This document shows, piece by piece, positions 19,073 through 28,610 of a stretch of DNA of 64,000 nucleotides; within the stretch, counting starts at the first letter, position 1, and each line of letters opens with the position of its first letter. The notes under the pieces are model-generated. The model was not told the DNA's origin. It worked only from the letters and a program-made list of their open reading frames with translations, and did not search any database. This DNA is from Phymatolithon calcareum (lineage: Eukaryota; Rhodophyta; Florideophyceae; Hapalidiales), in NCBI GenBank assembly GCA_977006965.1, contig OZ345376.1, positions 2,046,001 to 2,110,000 on the forward strand, written 5' to 3'. The position numbers and the translations under genes were made by a program.

Positions 19073-19240
19073 GTTGTGCACCGGCTGCGAGGGATGACAT
19101 GAGCCCGAGGGCATGATATTCAACCGAGGCGCAGCCGAGTACGAGTGTCCTATCAAAACTGCTATGTCATCCCTATGGATGACATAGAAGCCATCAGTTG
19201 CAAGAGGAAGCCGATGTCTACCCCTCAGCCGGTTGACAAC
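19073..19240. mobile_element. 168-bp MITE with 5-bp target duplication
   Basis: Ends GTTGTGCACCGGCTG and CAGCCGGTTGACAAC are 15-bp inverted repeats with two mismatches. TGTGG flanks both sides (19068-19072, 19241-19245). The empty site is visible near 2335-2348. The interior holds a perfect 11-bp palindrome around ctatgtcatcc. The superfamily is not assigned. Confidence 0.75.
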
Positions 19241-19246
19241 TGTGGA

Positions 19247-19392
19247 TTGTCAACGAGATTAGAATTGTGATATATCCTGCTTTTCAAATGCTTCTCATAA
19301 ACACTGTTTGATGTTTACAAAACAAATGGCAACAGCAGCAGATTTCTGAAAAGTCACGCGAAAAGTCAATGGTTTCGGGAGTCCAGCAATGA
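19247..19392 (-). repeat. Copia-3'-like segment in element B
   Basis: Counterpart of 2346-2494 and of 6627-6768, lying directly beside the 168-bp MITE. Confidence 0.5.
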
Positions 19393-19796
19393 CTTTTTTG
19401 AAACCATTTCGTACAGTATCCGTAGGCGCTCGGAATGCACCACCTGTGCCATATGTTGCGCCTCCACTTCATTACTTTTCCATCACTTCACAATGACGAT
19501 TTTTGTGACTAGTGCACTCCCAGGAGGTATGGACTCAGACAGGTGCCAATAATGAGAAGGGTTTTACAGCTCTGCGCCCATTGTCGTTACGTATAGATCC
19601 AGCAATGCTCCTACCTGAACCATTCCCAACTCTTTTGTCCATAAATACTTCGCTTTGGACAAGTACGGGGAGTCGAAAGCGCATTGATCATCATCTGCAA
19701 CCAACACAACAACATCAGCTGTACCTGAACCAAAAACTAAACCACAACCACAGCCGAAACCGACTCACAACACCTTCTACCACCAACTCTTGTCAC

Positions 19797-21863
19797 CAGA
19801 GCATTGGAATTATTTATTTATTTTTATTCTTTTCTCGCGCAGTGTCGAGAATAAATATCAAGACTGTTGAGCGCAGAAGGAATAAATTATTGTATTTAAG
19901 TTCAGTGAGGAATAAATAACTGGTTATTCCCAATTATTGGATCCATCTAGCTGCTTTCTGTCACGATAGCATTGACGTCTTCGATTCCCCACGCATCCGA
20001 GTTAGCATGAAGGAACATCTGCTTCTCGAAATTTGCAGGAATAACGCTTCTTCATCTGTCATCCAACGCGTAACCAGCGATAGAGAAAAACCTCTCGCAC
20101 ATATTCGACGTCGGTACAATGAATCGCAAGTCCATGTACTCAGAATCATAGGAAAGAACGCTTTTGCGACGCTTCAATGCGCGTTCGGCTAGCGATAGTG
20201 AGCGTTCATCAACAGTCAAACGCACAGCACAGATAGCACTCTTCAATTTCTCGGTAGCAAACAGCTCAGCCGGTGACATCGCAGAAACGCGTTTCTCCAT
20301 AATTTTGACAATTCCGGACTCGAATTCAGGGTGATGGATGATTGCCGCCATCGAGCCCAAGCGGACAGAAAGTTGTGGAAACTCTTCTATCACCGTATCG
20401 AATAATACCCGGGCGTCCGCCATCGATATGTCATCATTTTGGAGAGCCTTGGTAATTGAATCGAATGAAGAGAACTCCTCGCATAGCGACTCCACTTTTC
20501 GGTTTTGGCGTGTGCTTAACGTTAGAGCATCGATCTCGTCAATATTCAGCAAGGGTAGAAGCTCCTTGATAGCCATGTAGCGCTTGAGCATATGTGCTGT
20601 CGATGACCATCGCGTCACATTGCTCCGGTAGGCACGTAAGTGCGTAAAGTTGCGGAGTTTTGCGGCCGGTATAGGGTACGATAGCTTATGCATGATTGCC
20701 CTGATGTTCTCAATAATGGGTTGATGTTCGCGTATCCTGTCCTTCATGGCCAAATTAAAACGGTGGCTCGCACAACCAACAAAATGTACACCACATAAGT
20801 CCGCCAGTAATTTGTTCGTCGAACAGTTGTCGCCGATGAGTGCAACAACATTTGATAGCGATTTTCCAAACACACTTAGTACGAACTTGAGATATTCGAA
20901 GTGATTAGCCGCGCTCTGTCCTTCTTCGTCTTCGAAAGGAGAAAACCCCAACAAAAACTTCTCGTATCCGTGTTTCGTATTAGCCGGAAAGGTAGCGAAT
21001 ATCGCGACATAGTGAGTATTATCAGCGGTCCAACCGTCAAAAACGAGAGCAAAGTTCGACGGAAGACGACGTGAGATTTCCGATTCGACGTGTTTCGTGA
21101 GGCCACCGAGGAACTTCATGACGGTCTTGTAGCTCATGGAATCAAATCGACAAGCGGCAGTGTAAATAGGGTTCTCGGCGACAGTAAACGGCAGCAGGCC
21201 TTTGACGATAAACTCTAGCCAGCCGTGGGCATGCAACGTTTTGCGAGGATAAAACAGAGAGATAGGTTTCGAAACTCGTAAGGTATTTGTGCTCGACTCT
21301 TTCTCAGCGCATAAAACGTTTAAGTCGCTTGGATGCTCGGATTGAACGTGACTCACAAAATTGGTGTAGCCCCGTCCAGAATCTTTCCGTCGCGTTCCAC
21401 ATTTGCAAGTCCACACAGCGGAGTTGGGATCCGACTGTGTGAAAAACTCATCGCGAACATGCTTACCGAAAACTCGCGGCATCTTGGGTGCTACCAAACG
21501 GTGCTCGCCTGGTACGCAGTTCCCGTTGTACTGTGTTGATTGCCATGGTTTTCATAATCCTAAATGAGGAGTCCGCAGCCGACACGTCATGTGCTATCGA
21601 TGACAAACATGTCACTTTACTGTTCAAGAATACCATCGGGCCCAAATAAACAATATAATCGTCGGGCCAAAATGCTGTCATTCTCCCCCAGAAACGTAGA
21701 CTTAGTCGAGCGTTCTCGAGTAAATAATGCTTTCAAATAAATAAAATAATTGTCGTAACCACGAAGATCTCAATAAATACAATAAATATGCGCGACTCAG
21801 GAATAAATTATTGGAACAATAATTTAAATAATTACAATAGCAATTATTTTTTCCAATGCTTTG
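19797..21863 (-). mobile_element. Complete hAT DNA transposon, 2,067 bp
   Basis: Ends CAGAGCATTGGAA and CCAATGCTTTG form inverted repeats of about 13 bp with one mismatch. The 8-bp duplication CTTGTCAC flanks both sides (19789-19796, 21864-21871). The empty site is visible at about 2893 in element A. It encodes one transposase on the minus strand. Its ends match the MITE at 4248-4574, identifying the pair as an autonomous/non-autonomous family. Confidence 0.92.
20052..21497 (-). CDS. hAT transposase, C-terminus cut by an in-frame TGA (481 aa)
   Basis: Catalyses cut-and-paste transposition in the nucleus. An N-terminal BED-like zinc finger has Cys31/Cys33 and His50/His55 (the Cys spacing is shorter than usual). 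The RNase H-fold acidic residues are Asp154 in FDGWT, Asp223 in IGDNCSTN and Glu468 in MCERFFS. The family C-x2-H motif is Cys243/His246, followed by the R-W motif at Trp297. The dimerisation region starts around Glu468 and is cut by TGA at 20052-20054. The same frame stays open for 34 more codons to a TAG at 19947, and those codons read like the missing end of the dimerisation domain. A single C-to-T change could have made the stop. Activity is uncertain. Confidence 0.88.
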   Translation of the reverse strand: MVAPKMPRVFGKHVRDEFFTQSDPNSAVWTCKCGTRRKDSGRGYTNFVSHVQSEHPSDLNVLCAEKESSTNTLRVSKPISLFYPRKTLHAHGWLEFIVKGLLPFTVAENPIYTAACRFDSMSYKTVMKFLGGLTKHVESEISRRLPSNFALVFDGWTADNTHYVAIFATFPANTKHGYEKFLLGFSPFEDEEGQSAANHFEYLKFVLSVFGKSLSNVVALIGDNCSTNKLLADLCGVHFVGCASHRFNLAMKDRIREHQPIIENIRAIMHKLSYPIPAAKLRNFTHLRAYRSNVTRWSSTAHMLKRYMAIKELLPLLNIDEIDALTLSTRQNRKVESLCEEFSSFDSITKALQNDDISMADARVLFDTVIEEFPQLSVRLGSMAAIIHHPEFESGIVKIMEKRVSAMSPAELFATEKLKSAICAVRLTVDERSLSLAERALKRRKSVLSYDSEYMDLRFIVPTSNMCERFFSIAGYALDDR

Positions 21864-22394
21864 CTTGTCACCATAACCGAAAGGCCAGGAACCAGTCAAG
21901 GACACTCCAACAAGCAAAGTCGTCGTTAATCAGCACAAAGTATGGACCCGATATTAATTTCAGTGCTTATAATAGCTGCATACGAGGGCATCGAATTTCT
22001 CTGTCGGTCAGAGCAGTAAGCAAGACAAGTCTTTCACGAGAGAATAAATTTTCGAGAACGTTTCATATTGAACGAGAAGACCCGCGTAGCGAAGAGCAGA
22101 ATGGAAGAAAATAGGATAAGATAGAACAAGCAGGAAAAAATAAAATATGATCGTAACTTGTTCTTCAAAGAACTGTTTATTTTGTGACATCGGTGTTCGT
22201 CACATCTTCTTAAGCTTTTACTTCGCGACTCGTCTTGGAAAATACAAAAACCGACGTGGTCTTTCTAGAAGACCTCAGAAGCTGTGTACCGCCAATCTGC
22301 TGATAGTTCAGGTCAAAAGAAAAAGCAAAGATGTCTGAGTGCTGATTGCTGAGTGCATGGTGCATAGTGCAAGAGGAAATAGGAATGTTGACTC

Positions 22395-22645
22395 GGGATA
22401 TGCGTTGATTTATTTTAAAAGCTCCCAAGGCCTTTCTTCAAGAGTAACAGGGCCGCCTTCGCACGATTTTCTAAGCTAACGTAGTTTGACCATTCAGTAT
22501 ATCCTTGATTCGTATTTCTCTCCCAACAAGTGCCCTAGTGAGTCACTTACATTCATATTCAATTTCAGGACTAATCTTGGATGAAGATAGTACGCGTTGG
22601 AGCGCGACCAGCTCAATCAAAGCTGTGACACCAACGTATTCACCT
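22395..22645 (-). mobile_element. Short retroposed module (family R2), copy in block B
   Basis: 251 bp flanked by GAATGTTGACTC at 22383-22394 and 22646-22657. Same 3' end and nearly the same 5' truncation point as the other copies. The same insertion event is present in block A, so it predates the duplication of the blocks. Confidence 0.8.
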
Positions 22646-22869
22646 GAATGTTGACTCAACGAGGTATGCTAATGTTACATTCGTATAGCCTGTTCTTCAT
22701 CTTCATTCTGTCTCTTGCTTGGTAATTGTTTTCGACATAGCTCTTGTCTGCGCACAAAAAGGGACAAAAAGGCATGTCTCCGTTATCAGTAAGGTTTATT
22801 GAAGCTCTTCCGGAATCAGTGAATAGATGTCATCCCCAAGACCGAACTCCTTTCAAATATCTATCAGAA

Positions 22870-23380
22870 GCAACCCCAGAAGAAGACCGGAAGAGATGGG
22901 ATGGGATGGGATAGGGTTGGTGTGAGTTAGTTGGTCTCGGTGATTTGGTGCCTGTGCTGGTTACTGAGGTTGGTGAATTGGTTCTCAGCAAGTGTGAGGA
23001 GTGTTTTATAGTAAGAGCACAGAAGCGGGCGGATTCGTGATGTGCAGCAATTAGGGTGACTCTGTGTAGTGGACGAAATTGTAATGGTAGAAATTGATGC
23101 GGAAGCTGAGGAAGGGTTCACGATGGAAGTGGAGGAGAGGACCAGGGGGAACGGAACGGAATGTTGTTGTTGACCTAAAAAGGGATGTGATAATATCATA
23201 ATGAGATGAGAGGAAATAAGATGATGCGTGTGGCGGTCCTTTCCTTTTCTCTTTCATACTGAAGATGAGATGTAGAAGGGAGGGAATGAATGGAATGAGG
23301 GACAGACGGACGGCGTTTGGTGCCGCACGGTAGCGTAGTGTACAGTAGTGGTGAGAGATGCAGCGCATTGGTGCTCATAC
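22870..23380 (-). repeat. Partial array unit left of the LINE
   Basis: Contains the GGGAT-repeat 5' UTR, TATA box (23004-23010) and TACTGTA region, but no coding sequence. It starts at the same 5' UTR breakpoint as the block A copy and ends where the LINE begins. Its last 389 bp are duplicated at the other side of the LINE (28592-28980). Confidence 0.8.
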
Positions 23381-23626
23381 TTTTTTCTTGATTGGAGTTT
23401 ATTTAAAAGCCTCACAGTCTTACGAATATACGGGCAAGGCTTCCTCAGTTGCTACCTTCCAGTGTGTAGACCGTTGAAACCTACCGCCTTCCATAGGCGG
23501 TGGGGAAAGTTTGGAACCTGAACCGTCCTACCTACTATGTGGTGTTCTTGTGGGTTCGCTGCTGGTGTTCCCGCTATTTGCCTTTGTGTCCCAAGGGACA
23601 TCTAGTTAACTTCTCGTATCTTGATT

Positions 23627-26600
23627 TCAGACCAGTCCTTCTTCATTTTCCATACACTCTATGATGGTCTTGCTGAATAGCAAAAGCTCGTTAAGTGCTC
23701 TCTCGGTATCCGGTCTTTTGTCTTCTTTCAAGTCGTATCCTGACAGATTGTTTTCCAGCCTTGTCATATGCTGTCGAGCTCGGTTTCCAAATTTTTCCAC
23801 CATGCTTGTTGTCGACACCTGCGGAAATCTTCCGCAGACGTACTGCAGCGCTAATTGCCTGTGCTTCACCTTCGGGAGTTTGAGGATTGCTGGTAGCTCG
23901 CTCGTCTTGTCATACGGGATTCTCCTCTTCCTCTTCAATTCGAGACGATCTCCTTCCATTGCGAGGAATTTTGAGCGAAGCATTTCGGCAGACTGCTTTG
24001 CTTGAATGTGTTTGGTTGCTTCCACAAACGGTTCCCTGTTTTCCATAGCGGCAATGTCGTTCCTCGTCGACTGGAGCTCTTGGTTGTTTCTGCTCTGAGG
24101 CGGCTTTTGTAGGTAAATCTTTTCTTTGTCCTTTGTTCTCCTCAGCATCTTGAAGGCCAGGATTTCCCGTCTTTGGTTCGGTGCTTGGATTCGGCACAAC
24201 AGTCGGAGTGTGTCTGACCTTCCTCTGGAGAGAGGACCAAACATTTGGCTGAAGAACGTTTGCTCAACTTCCTTGGCGGCCTTCTCAATGTCCTCTGTCC
24301 ATGGCGTTAGATGCATTGCGTATTCCCAACGTGACTGGATTAGTGCCTTGTACACCTTGATGCACTTTTGAATGGTCAGCACTTTCTTGAATATTCCAAG
24401 TGTACGCAACTCATATACGGCGGACTTTGCCTTCTTCAGGCGTTGTATCATTTTCGTGTCTGATATTCCTTCGGGTCCAAGGGAGACTCCAAGGTAGGTG
24501 ACCTCCGGGACGTGCGTCAGGACCATGTTCGCCAGTTTGAATGTTTCGCTTGCTGTTTCCTCTGATTCTAGGATCTCGCTTTTTCCCTTTTTCGTATTCC
24601 ATGTCATACCGCGCTCTTCGGCCCACCGAGTAGCTATATCCAGCATGCCTTGCAATGCAGCAGGTGATTTCGCTGACAGAAGAACGTCGTCTGCGAATAA
24701 GACAGCGGGGACGTCGGCCCATGTGCTCGGGACCTCGCTCATACGCTTGGCGATCTCGTCCATAAAAATGTTGTACAGACTCGGGCTGAGTGGGGACCCC
24801 TGTGGTACACCCCTGTCCACTAAAAACCACTTCTTGTCGGCATCCCCAATTGTTGAAACCCGCGAGGGTGACAGAAATGCCTCGGCCATGGTGCAGACCT
24901 CGGGAGGCAGCACTTGTCTCATTCGTTTCACTAAGTGTTTTCTCGGAACTGTGTCGTATGCCGCTTTCAGGTCCAGGACTGCTACGCATCGCTGGCCTCC
25001 TTTCAGCAGCTCCGTGGCCCTTAGAATGGCCAGCTCAGTACTTTTTCCCTTTTGGAAGCCAAGTTGGTACCAGTGGTTGTCGTATACCTTGCGCAGCTTG
25101 ATATCGATGGCCGTCTCTATGATTTTCCTTGCTTGACTAAGCAGGGATATTGGGCGATAGTTTCCGGGTTCCTAGTGTGTCCCGCTCTTGTGTATTGGGA
25201 CGAGGAGTGCTTTCTGCCAGTGGAGGGGCAAATTTCCACAGCTCCCACAGGCTCTCCACAAGGCCGTAAGCGCGTCTGCATTCAGAGAAGCATTGAATTT
25301 CAGCATCTCTGCCTTAACTTCGTCCAGGCCGGGTGCCTTTCCAGTTGGCGATCTCCGGATGGCTGTTTCAATGGTCTCCCTCATGTCTTTAGGACATGTG
25401 AACTTGCTTAGCCCAGGTTGCCACTTTTCGGGACTATGGCATGTTTTTGATATGTGGGTAGGGAATCTGGAACTGTTCATTGGTCTTCCGGTCATCTTGT
25501 TTCTTGCTGTTTGTCTTTTGATTTTCTTCTTCATCCTGGCTAGCTGTTTCAGGGCAGTTTTTCCGTCCTTCTACTCTAGCTCAGAGATGTACTCTTGACA
25601 CTGTTCGTATTTCCGCTTGTTTACCTTTGTCCGTACTTGGTGTTTACACTCGTGGTATAGTCCCCAGTCTTCAGGTGTTTGCGTCATTCTGGCTCTTCTG
25701 TAGAGTTTCTTTCGTCTCAGGGCCAGTTTGTCGAGCTCAATTCTCCAGAATGATTTGTATCGTGCCGGAATACGCTTCCTTGTTCTCCAAGGCTCGCACC
25801 ACGTTTTGACAAGTTTCTTGTATGCCTTGTGCAACTCTCTTAAGGTTTTGCACTTTTCGAGGCTTTCTATAATCGCGGGAAGCTCCTTGTTGTAGCTGCG
25901 GGCCACTTTTTGGACTTTTGTGTCCTGACGTGCCTTCCCTCCGAGTTCGACTATCTTCTTGTAGATACTCTCTAATTTTCCGCCAGAGGTGCAGTTTTTC
26001 AAGTCTTCAATGAGATCTCTCATCTGCTCCTTGTTCGAGATCCTTTGCTTCTTATCATTCCAGTTTCGGATACTGATTGGTCTTCTAGATTGGGAGCGTT
26101 CTTGGTCTTGTCGGCTTCTGAGGCGGGTGCACACCGGTTTGTGCTGTGCGCTTCCTGTCCAAATATCTTCCGGAGAGCTTGCGTTTGACGTGGTTATCCC
26201 TTTTGTCGCGAAAAAGTTGATAATACTCGCGTAATTCTTGGTCTCGAACGTCGGTTCTGAGTGGGTTTTTAGCATCCATCCTTTTTCTTCTGCCCACTTT
26301 GCCACTTGGTTTCCTCTTCTGTTGGATTTCTTATCCCATGATTTATGTCTTGCATTCCAGTCTCCGCAGTTGATGGCCTGGCCTCTTGCATGTCTATTTA
26401 TGAGCGAAAGACACTTTTCTGCTTCTTGGCGCGTGGATTTAGGTGACATATATACCACCCCAATTTTCAGGTTTCCTACTTGGGCAATGAGGACTTGGAA
26501 ATGAATCTTTGCGTACTTGAAGATAAGCTTCGCTCCACATCCTCTTCGGAAGACAAGTGATACGCCTCCAAAGTTTCTCGCGGATCCACGCCTGTGACTC

Positions 26601-26824
26601 GAGGAATTTTGGTGCTTGGGCCCATCTTGTGTGACTAGTTCGGGTCTAGGGGCATTCATTGTGAACATTTCTGTCCGGATACGTGCTTCAGACCTCAAAT
26701 GTGTTCCGGTGAGTCCAATCACGTCGACTCCGTGGTTATTCACCAACTTTCGAAGGTACTCGGGGGTCTCGGGAGAACCCCCCACATTCATTGTTGCAAT
26801 TCTCCAATATTTGTTAAAAATCAT
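23627..26824 (-). pseudogene. LINE ORF2: APE endonuclease plus reverse transcriptase
   Basis: One frame of about 1,065 codons interrupted by TAG at 25571-25573 and 25172-25174. The endonuclease part (26824-25571) keeps Asn13 and the GDWNARH motif (Asp155, Asn157). The expected catalytic Glu is Gly40, and in the final S-D-H motif only His228 remains, so it is probably dead. RT motifs follow in order: TGKAPGLDEVKAEML before the second stop, then LDLKAAYD (motif A), VPQGSPLSPSLYN (motif B) and FADD (motif C, residues 79-82 of the last open piece). A C-terminal region of about 300 aa has no RNase H. ORF2's ATG overlaps the stop of the preceding frame by 11 nt, which would suit coupled translation. 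Confidence 0.85.
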
Positions 26825-28562
26825 TTTGGAACTTGACTTGCTCCGAGTTTGCGATGGGAGTTACAGTTATTTCATCCTTGTCTGGGTCTCCAATGATAGA
26901 TTGGGGCTTGTGGGTCACCGAGTTGTCTGCGTGCTCTACGCCTTGTTCGCAACCGTCAGTACCGCTTGTTGGGGTCTCTTTACTGGTCGATGATCCTTCT
27001 CCTGAGTCTCCAACCGGGTGGCCATTGGCGTTCTCTTCCGTTTCGGTTACACCCATATTTCCATTCCACTCTCGTTCGGGACAGCCTTTTCCTGTGCGAT
27101 GATTTTTCGTAGGTCTGGATAAAGCAGGTGCCTCCGAGGAAACTGCTCGAAGTTCCGAACCTTCTCTATGTCGATGGCTCTGAGTTTGCGGTCGGCTGCT
27201 CTTTCCAATCCTTTGTATCATTCTTTCGCATGGTAATTTGTTACAACTGATAAGCAGTACCTTGCGCGCGCCCTTTTTCTCGCTACATGCCTCTTCAACG
27301 ATCGCTCAGATTCTGCACTCTGTCCTTTCCTCTTGCCGTTTTCGAATACTTTGTAATTGTACATGCAAATCAAGCCTGCTTCCTTCAGAAGGGGAGCGAT
27401 ATGATTCCACTCTCTTGTTTCGGTCAAGACTTCCATTACCGTGCTTCCTATGAACGATATGTGGTGGACAGTCCTTTTGCTGAGTAGTTCTTTCACGGCA
27501 TGAGCTATTTCGTCTCGTGGAGCTTTCGGGAGCCCTCGGAAGTACAATGCGACCATCTTTGGTTTTGGTCCATGGCGTGGCATGAAACTGCCATCTTGTT
27601 GGTAAAATTGTCCAGTTTCTCTCGTTCCTCTTCGTCGAGTTCTCGGGGTTGCTTCACAGGTCGTTCAAGAATCCCTGTCGCACGTTCGGTTTGCGCTTTC
27701 TATGGCCCTTGGTGTCTGAGATTTCTCAACGCTGCATCTCGATACGGCGTTGTTGGTTGAGATTTCTCTACAGCTTGGTGTTCTGTCGAGCTCGCACCAT
27801 GCTCCTTTCCGTAGGGCGCTTCGTCCGTTGATGAGTCTTCCATAGCACCGGGAGCCCCGCGACTGAGTCTTCGGTTTTCCTCCATCAACGTTCTGATAGT
27901 TGCTTCCAGGATTAGCATCTTGTCCTCCGTGGATTTTGCTTTGCCATCCAGGGCGCCAATCTTGTCATTTAGGGCTTGTACTTCTCCTCTTGCTTGGCAG
28001 CAATCTCTACTGCCTGCGGAATGTTGGCATCGATCCACCAGGGTGGCCATTTTTTGCTCTGAGGCGTTAGTGCCGATTCAATTTCCTTGATCCTTAGTCC
28101 CATAACTTCTGCTGCTGGACAGCATCTGTCCAAAGCCAAGTTACTCACAACTGGTTCAAATTGGGTCGTCGGCATTGTGCTCGGGCCTACTGTTGCGGCT
28201 TTCTCGACAGCTTGGCTTTCGTCTCTGCCCTCCGTGTCTGCTCCAGTCTGCTCTAGAGCTTAACCCGGAGCTGCCTGGTTTCGGGTGATGTTAGATACGA
28301 ACTCTGCTGCGTCGGGGCCCTTGCTGGAAAACGGACAGTCCTTGCACTCCAGTACTAGAGGAGAGCGGGCACTTCCGCCTCTCAGTTTAAGAGTTCCTTT
28401 CTTGTTGCACTTTGCGCACTTTGCAAGGTTGCGGAGTTTTACAAACTTCTTCCTGATGGGGTTATTCTTCACAGTGGTGGGAAGTGGCCCAGCTTCATTG
28501 CATGGATCCGAAGTGGGGGCGCTGTTTCTGACTTTCTTGTTCGTGTTGTCGCGGTTGGCGAT
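26814..28562 (-). pseudogene. LINE ORF1 region, fragmented
   Basis: Four open pieces in changing frames. 28562-28260 opens without an ATG and has a possible zinc ribbon (C-x2-C, later C-x2-C in LECKDC), stopped by TAA at 28260-28262. 28259-27969 continues that frame. 28050-27700 in another frame is a heptad-rich coiled coil (near LNDKIGALDGK). 27583-27218 resembles an RRM-like ORF1p domain (MVALYFRGLPK). 27221-26814 is hydrophilic. The last three junctions may be frameshift mutations, or in part genuine overlaps: 4 nt (ATGA) at 27218-27221 and 11 nt at 26814-26824. The absence of an initiator ATG suggests the LINE is 5'-truncated. ORF1 proteins bind the LINE RNA. Confidence 0.6.
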
Positions 28563-28603
28563 ATTTGCTCAGTTTCCACGCGCCTTTGCGCGTGTGAGGA
28601 GTG

Positions 28604-28610
28604 TTTTATA
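28604..28610 (-). promoter_or_regulatory. Array-edge TATA box facing the LINE
   Basis: Same TATAAAA as in the other units, but downstream of it lies the LINE, not a gene. The expected start site (about 28575-28580) falls inside the LINE 5' end, so the LINE could be read from this promoter. Confidence 0.5.

Larger units (their letters stand above)
16975..22279. mobile_element. Long inverted-repeat (foldback-type) element B
   Basis: Sister of element A. The left arm is about 16975-17573. The right arm is about 19425-22279 after removal of the hAT insertion at 19797-21863. Outer ends show gaggtct near 16977 and its inverse near 22273. The loop repeats element A's loop and carries additional insertions (17949-18480, 19073-19240). 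No transposase of its own is seen. Nesting shows it is older than the hAT. Confidence 0.7.
23381..28591 (-). mobile_element. APE-type LINE (non-LTR retrotransposon), decayed, about 5.2 kb
   Basis: The minus-strand order is ORF1-like pieces, then ORF2 with endonuclease and reverse transcriptase, then a 3' UTR with a hairpin (23483-23501) and a short A-rich end (23381-23386). No RNase H is visible. The clade is not assigned. ORF2 carries two TAG stops and lost endonuclease residues, and ORF1 has a TAA and frameshifts. It sits at the edge of the tandem array, 13 bp beyond the TATA box at 28604-28610. Confidence 0.85.

Noticed and set aside
6741-25573. Alternative genetic code with TAG as sense
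   Set aside because: The 203-aa gene ends at TAG and the array gene at TAA. TGA and TAA also interrupt other decayed frames, so TAG breaks are better explained as mutations.
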